A DNA stretch of 64,000 nt. Origin: CBDBZX01 sp965213645. Its GTDB lineage: Bacteria > Deinococcota > Deinococci > Deinococcales > Trueperaceae. This document shows positions 60,247 through 64,000 of the stretch, piece by piece (the stretch's first letter is position 1; every line of letters begins with the position of its first letter). A program made the position numbers and the translations under genes. Location: assembly GCA_965213645.1 (NCBI GenBank), contig CBDBZX010000008.1, positions 496,001-560,000 on the forward strand, given 5' to 3'. The notes beneath the pieces are model-generated. The model ran no database searches. It worked only from the letters and a program-made list of their open reading frames with translations, and was not told where the DNA came from.

Positions 60247-62109
60247 ATGCGAGATTACCTAGCAGCATGTTTATCGGCGCGGTTCACGCTTTTCTCTCTA
60301 TTTACCCTCTCTTTGGTCACGTTTGGGACGGCGCAAGATATTATGACGGGCGGAAACACAGGCGGAGCGACCGGAGGTGCGATGCGTTCGCAGTCAGACC
60401 TACAACTTTTCACCGACCCCTTTTTACAACTTCCCACCGAAAATTCGGTGCGCGTGGTCTGGTTCACCGAGTTTCCAGGACAGACGCACACCGTTTTTTA
60501 CGGCGAAGGCTTCTCGCAGAGCGTCCGAGCGGAGACGACGAAGCTGAGCCGCGTGGCGGAGGATGAGGACTCTCGCGTCGGCGAGCAGACCGGCGACGAA
60601 GAGGAGCCGCTTTACGAGGGCGTGACGCCGAGAGACGTGTGGCGGCACGAGGCCGAGGTCACGGGGTTGAGCGCTCGAGTCCCTTACTTTGTTACGAGCG
60701 TGGATGAGGAGGGCGCGGAGGTGAGAAGCGACCCCTTCACCCTCGCGCCGCTGCCCGCTGAAGGCGCACCGCTGCAAATTCTGCTCACCTCCGACCACCA
60801 ACTCAAAGAGATGACGCCCGCGAATTTGCAGAAGGTTGAAGAGACCGTGGGACGGGTAGACGCCGTCTTTTTGTCCGGCGACCTCATCAACATCCCGGAC
60901 CGCGCCTCCGAGTGGTTCGACGACAACCGGGGCTTCGCCTTCTTCCCGAATTTGCAGGGCAACGCGGACTATACCTTGGAGCACGAAACGGACGACGGCG
61001 TCGTGAGCGCCACCTACCGGGGCGGCGAACTCATCCAGCACGCGCCGCTCTTCCCGGTCGTCGGCAACCACGAGGTGATGGGGCGCTACAACTTGGGGCG
61101 CAGCTTGAACGAGCAGTTCGGCGACCCACAGCCTAAAGAGGTCGCGCAGGCGCGTTATGAGCAGTTACGAGAGGTCGTCAACCCCGATAACGACCCCGAG
61201 GTGAGAGCGCAGTGGCTCCGCGACAACTCCTTTAACGCCGTCACCTATGAAGAGCTTTTTACCCTGCCGGACAGCGGACCTGCGGGCGAGCATTACTACC
61301 TGGTGCGCTACGGCGACGTGGCGATGATCGGGCTTTACGCTACGCGCATCTGGCGCACGCCGAGCATGGATGACGACGCGAAGGGCAAGTACCGCGAAGC
61401 CGAGGAAGACCTGAACATCCCCGCGAATTGGGGCTACGGCGATTTCGTCTTTGAGGATTTGAGCGTGGACAGCGAGCAGCACGCTTGGCTCAGTGAACAG
61501 CTTCAGAGCGAGACCTTTCAGAGTGCGCCGTACAAAGTTGTGTTAATGCACCAGGGACCGCACGGCGTCGGCGACAACTACAACCCCGTCTTCGCCGACC
61601 CGCAGCAAATCATCGACTACGCCGAAGACGGGCGCATTGACGCGGTGCGTTACGAATATCCGCTCGAGGCGGACATCTTGGTGCGCGACGTCGAACCGCT
61701 TCTCAGTGAGGCGGGCGTGCAACTCGTCCATCAAGGTCACTCGCACCTCTGGTTCCGCCTTCAAAACGAGGTGGGCGTGACCTTTTTGGAGACTTCGAAC
61801 GTCGGCAACTCGTACGGCTGCTACGTGGAGGGGTACGACGAGCGCGGCAACGTGCCGGACGACCCGCGCTACCGCGCTGAAAATTACGTCAAAGTCGGCG
61901 ACCCGCACGGCTTAGAACCGATTCTGCCCAGTGTTACCGCGCCGCAACAAGATGAAGCGGGAAACGACCTTCCTTGTATCACCTCGAGTGAGCTGACCGC
62001 CTTTAGCATCTTGGATACGGGCACAGGGACAGTGAAGAGCTACGTGTTCAATACGCTCGAGCCCGATTCCGAGGTGCAGCTTTTCGACGAGTTTGCCCTG
62101 ACGGAGTAG
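60247..62109 (+). CDS. Secreted metallophosphoesterase with N-terminal FN3-like domain
   Basis: A 620-residue exported phosphatase of the calcineurin-like fold. A signal peptide ends near 'VTFGTAQ' and is followed by a Gly/Thr linker ('TGGNTGGATGG'). Residues of about 50-165 look like the fibronectin-type domain of purple acid phosphatases ('NSVRVVWFTEFPGQTHTVFY'). The metal motifs are 'TSDHQ', 'VFLSGDLIN', 'VVGNHEVMGR', 'VVLMHQGPHGVG' and 'VHQGHSHLWF', in family order. GD-x-H at the first site is changed to 'SDH'. It should work in the periplasm or outside on phosphate esters. GGAGG precedes the ATG. Confidence 0.85.
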   Translation: MRDYLAACLSARFTLFSLFTLSLVTFGTAQDIMTGGNTGGATGGAMRSQSDLQLFTDPFLQLPTENSVRVVWFTEFPGQTHTVFYGEGFSQSVRAETTKLSRVAEDEDSRVGEQTGDEEEPLYEGVTPRDVWRHEAEVTGLSARVPYFVTSVDEEGAEVRSDPFTLAPLPAEGAPLQILLTSDHQLKEMTPANLQKVEETVGRVDAVFLSGDLINIPDRASEWFDDNRGFAFFPNLQGNADYTLEHETDDGVVSATYRGGELIQHAPLFPVVGNHEVMGRYNLGRSLNEQFGDPQPKEVAQARYEQLREVVNPDNDPEVRAQWLRDNSFNAVTYEELFTLPDSGPAGEHYYLVRYGDVAMIGLYATRIWRTPSMDDDAKGKYREAEEDLNIPANWGYGDFVFEDLSVDSEQHAWLSEQLQSETFQSAPYKVVLMHQGPHGVGDNYNPVFADPQQIIDYAEDGRIDAVRYEYPLEADILVRDVEPLLSEAGVQLVHQGHSHLWFRLQNEVGVTFLETSNVGNSYGCYVEGYDERGNVPDDPRYRAENYVKVGDPHGLEPILPSVTAPQQDEAGNDLPCITSSELTAFSILDTGTGTVKSYVFNTLEPDSEVQLFDEFALTE

Positions 62110-62131
62110 GGTAGTCTACCCGTATTTATGG

Positions 62132-62155
62132 AGAGGTGGGCTCAAGCCTACCTCT
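62132..62155 (+). terminator. Terminator after the phosphoesterase gene
   Basis: Near-perfect arms AGAGGTGGGCT/AGCCTACCTCT with a very short loop, then ACGTTTTCTTTCT. It stands 22 bases after the stop and faces the 3' end of pgm. Confidence 0.65.
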
Positions 62156-62184
62156 ACGTTTTCTTTCTGTCGGAGAGACCTGTC

Positions 62185-63837
62185 TTAGACACCCGCCGCC
62201 TCAAACGCCGCTTTAACAATATCTTGCGCCTCGTCCTGAAGCCGTTTGAGGTGCTTCTCCCCCTTAAAGCTCTCCGTATAGATTTTGTAAATATCCTCCG
62301 TCCCCGAAGGACGCGCCGCAAACCAGCCGTTTTCTGTGACGACTTTAAGCCCGCCGATGGGTGCACCGTTCCCCGGAGCCTTGGTGAGCTTGTTGGCAAT
62401 CTCCTCCCCGGCAAGCTCGTTCGCCTCAATCTGCTCGGGTGAGAGGTCTTTGAGGACGGCTTTTTGCTCGCTTGTCGCGGGCGCGTCCAACCGCTCGTAC
62501 ACAGGTGAGCCGAACTTCTCCTCCAAATCCTGATAGTGCTCCGCCGGGTCACGTCCCGTCTTCGCGGTGATCTCCGCCGCCAGCAAATCCATGATGATGC
62601 CGTCCTTGTCCGTCGTCCAGACGGTGCCGTCCTGCCGCAAGAACGACGCCCCCGCGCTCTCCTCGCCGCCGAAGCCGTAGGAGCCGTCCACGAGACCGTC
62701 CACAAACCACTTGAAGCCGACGGGAACCTCCGCAAGAGGTCGCCCTAAATGCGAAGCGACGCGGTCGATCATAGAACTCGAGACCAACGTCTTACCCACC
62801 GCCGCGTCGTCTTTCCACTGCGGACGGTTTTGAAAGAGATACCACACCGCCACCGACAAGAAGTGGTTCGGATTCATCAGCCCCGCGCTCTTCGTGACGA
62901 TGCCGTGCCTATCGAAGTCGGGGTCGTTTCCAAAGGCAATGTCGAACTTATCCTTGAGGTCGATCAAACTCGCCATCGCGTACGGTGACGAGCAGTCCAT
63001 ACGGATTTTGCCGTCTTTATCCACTGTCATAAAGGAAAACGTCGGGTCTACCTGGCGGTTCACGACCTCTAAATCGAGCCCGTAGCGCTCCGCGATGGGC
63101 TCCCAGTACGCGACGCCCGCCCCGCCCATCGGGTCCACGCCGATTTTGAGACTCGCGTCCGCAATCGCCTTCATATCCACGACGTTTTCCAAATCGTTCA
63201 CGTAGGGCGTGATGTAGTCGTACTCGTGGACGCACTCGCTCTGCAGCGCCTTCTGATAGGGGAGACGCAAGACCTCTTTCATGCCGGTCTGCAAGATGCC
63301 GTTCGCCCGCGCCTGTATGCTGCTGGTGACGTCCGTTCCTGCCGGACCACCCGAGGGAGGGTTGTACTTAAAGCCGCCGTCCGTGGGCGGGTTGTGCGAA
63401 GGCGTAATCACCACGCCGTCCGCGAGTCCATCCGTGCGCCCTTGGTTGTAGGTCAAAATAGCGTGCGAAATCACCGGGGTTGGCGTGTAGCCGAGCCCCG
63501 CTTGAATCACAGTTTCGACTCGGTTCGCCGCGAAGACCTGTAGCGCCGTCGCGAGCGCCGCCTCGGAGAGCGCGTGCGTGTCCATACCCACGTAGAGAGG
63601 TCCCGTGATGCCCGCCGACTGCCGATGCTCGCAGAGCGCTTGACAGACCGCTAAGATATGCTCCTCGTTGAACGAGTTTTCCAGCGACGAGCCCCGGTGC
63701 CCTGAGGTGCCGAAAGAGACCCGCTCGGCGTCGTTGCTCGGGTTGGGGTGGCGGGTGTAGTACGACGAGATGAGGCGGGGGATGTTGGTGAGGAGTTCGG
63801 TTGGGGCGCGTTTGCCTGCGTAGTCGGTTGGGTTCAT
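62185..63837 (-). CDS. pgm: Phosphoglucomutase
   Basis: A 550-residue alpha-D-glucose phosphate mutase like E. coli Pgm. It has 'VSFGTSGHRGSS' near residue 41, the phosphoserine loop 'ITPSHNPPTDGGFKYNP' (S147), the metal loop 'FGNDPDFDRHG', the sugar loop 'GGEESAGASFL' and the C-terminal phosphate loop 'ARPSGTEDIYKIY'. It interconverts glucose 1- and 6-phosphate, linking maltodextrin breakdown to glycolysis and polysaccharide synthesis. All domains are present at normal length. Confidence 0.95.
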   Translation of the reverse strand: MNPTDYAGKRAPTELLTNIPRLISSYYTRHPNPSNDAERVSFGTSGHRGSSLENSFNEEHILAVCQALCEHRQSAGITGPLYVGMDTHALSEAALATALQVFAANRVETVIQAGLGYTPTPVISHAILTYNQGRTDGLADGVVITPSHNPPTDGGFKYNPPSGGPAGTDVTSSIQARANGILQTGMKEVLRLPYQKALQSECVHEYDYITPYVNDLENVVDMKAIADASLKIGVDPMGGAGVAYWEPIAERYGLDLEVVNRQVDPTFSFMTVDKDGKIRMDCSSPYAMASLIDLKDKFDIAFGNDPDFDRHGIVTKSAGLMNPNHFLSVAVWYLFQNRPQWKDDAAVGKTLVSSSMIDRVASHLGRPLAEVPVGFKWFVDGLVDGSYGFGGEESAGASFLRQDGTVWTTDKDGIIMDLLAAEITAKTGRDPAEHYQDLEEKFGSPVYERLDAPATSEQKAVLKDLSPEQIEANELAGEEIANKLTKAPGNGAPIGGLKVVTENGWFAARPSGTEDIYKIYTESFKGEKHLKRLQDEAQDIVKAAFEAAGV

Positions 63838-63928
63838 AGGTGATGATCCTCCCTTTTGGGTGCAGCATAGCGGTTAAGGAGGAGGTTGGAAAGGGAGGTG
63901 GGGTGAAGTTTTGGCTCGAGTGGTAACT

Positions 63929-64000
63929 TCACTCTCTCAACAAGTTTCGTTCATTCCTTATTAAACGTTCAATTTCTTCCTTAAATTCAGCTAATCGTAC
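63929..64000 (-). CDS. 3' end of an unidentified gene (partial)
   Basis: The minus strand is open from the window edge to a TGA at 63931-63929, giving 23 residues 'LAEFKEEIERLIRNERNLLR' plus ends. The Leu/Ile-Glu-Arg pattern is a typical amphipathic or coiled-coil C-terminus. It is too short to assign and could be chance. Confidence 0.35.
   Translation of the reverse strand, partial: VRLAEFKEEIERLIRNERNLLRE

Noticed and set aside
1..64000. CRISPR arrays, prophage and transposases.
   Set aside because: No regularly spaced repeats with unique spacers, no phage structural genes and no DDE-type transposase or integrase were seen.

Overview
The window reads as chromosomal DNA of a diderm, heterotrophic bacterium, most probably from the Deinococcota and possibly Truepera-like. 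The pointers are a type III glutamine synthetase beside two type I enzymes, a class II photolyase, periplasmic sugar and branched-chain amino acid binding proteins, ExbB/ExbD energisation, a xanthorhodopsin-type rhodopsin, and several start codons with a TANNNT box only 5 to 8 bases upstream, as in leaderless Deinococcus genes. The assignment is inference; there is no rRNA or tRNA in the window to confirm it. I saw no CRISPR array, prophage or insertion sequence with a transposase.

Layout. 1-5 kb: end of a VWA-like gene, a DinB-family protein, an unassigned conserved protein, a broken aldo/keto reductase and an LLM flavin monooxygenase. 5.7-12.5 kb: a maltose/maltodextrin uptake and degradation locus (malE, malF, malG on minus; a GH13 cyclomaltodextrinase-type enzyme on plus). 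12.5-19.6 kb: dprA, a TAT-exported metallo-beta-lactamase-fold protein divergent from an ArsR regulator, an MFS transporter, an SDR, cysS and a YigZ-family protein. 19.7-24.4 kb: a three-gene envelope operon with a very Gln/Gly-rich protein, plus small lipoproteins. 24.4-30 kb: a complete Liv-type ABC transporter. 31-36.6 kb: three glutamine synthetases of three subtypes, side by side. 37-46.5 kb: FMN-dependent hydroxy-acid oxidase, photolyase, a broken DUF427 gene, an ABC-F protein, acetyltransferase and 2H phosphoesterase. 46.7-50 kb: ExbB, ExbD and a TonB-like protein that ends in a DUF3048 domain. 50-55.7 kb: nucleotidyltransferase, an orphan FtsE, a nucleoside hydrolase, a BMP/PnrA-type nucleoside-binding protein and a microbial rhodopsin lacking the usual counterion. 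55.8-64 kb: frameshifted lactate permease, hydrolase and RlmI genes, a secreted metallophosphoesterase, and phosphoglucomutase.

How they work together. The mal genes, the GH13 enzyme and phosphoglucomutase form a route from imported maltodextrin to central sugar phosphates. Liv uptake and three glutamine synthetases point to heavy investment in nitrogen, and two of the synthetase genes share a 12-base promoter element. The two complete ABC systems both have a hairpin terminator right after the binding-protein gene, which fits high binding-protein and lower permease output. The most unusual proteins are the rhodopsin with a Y-T-S motif in place of the pump motif but an open carotenoid-antenna site, and the ExbBD-coupled DUF3048 protein.

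Intergenic DNA carries several dispersed repeat families (8650-9010 with 44590-44880; 3005-3092 with 57866-57995 and 44508-44575; 34250-34315 with 45543-45647), and the hexamer CTCGAG is strongly over-represented throughout. At least five genes are frameshifted. Three of them lie together at 55.8-60.2 kb, so real decay and local sequence error both have to be considered.
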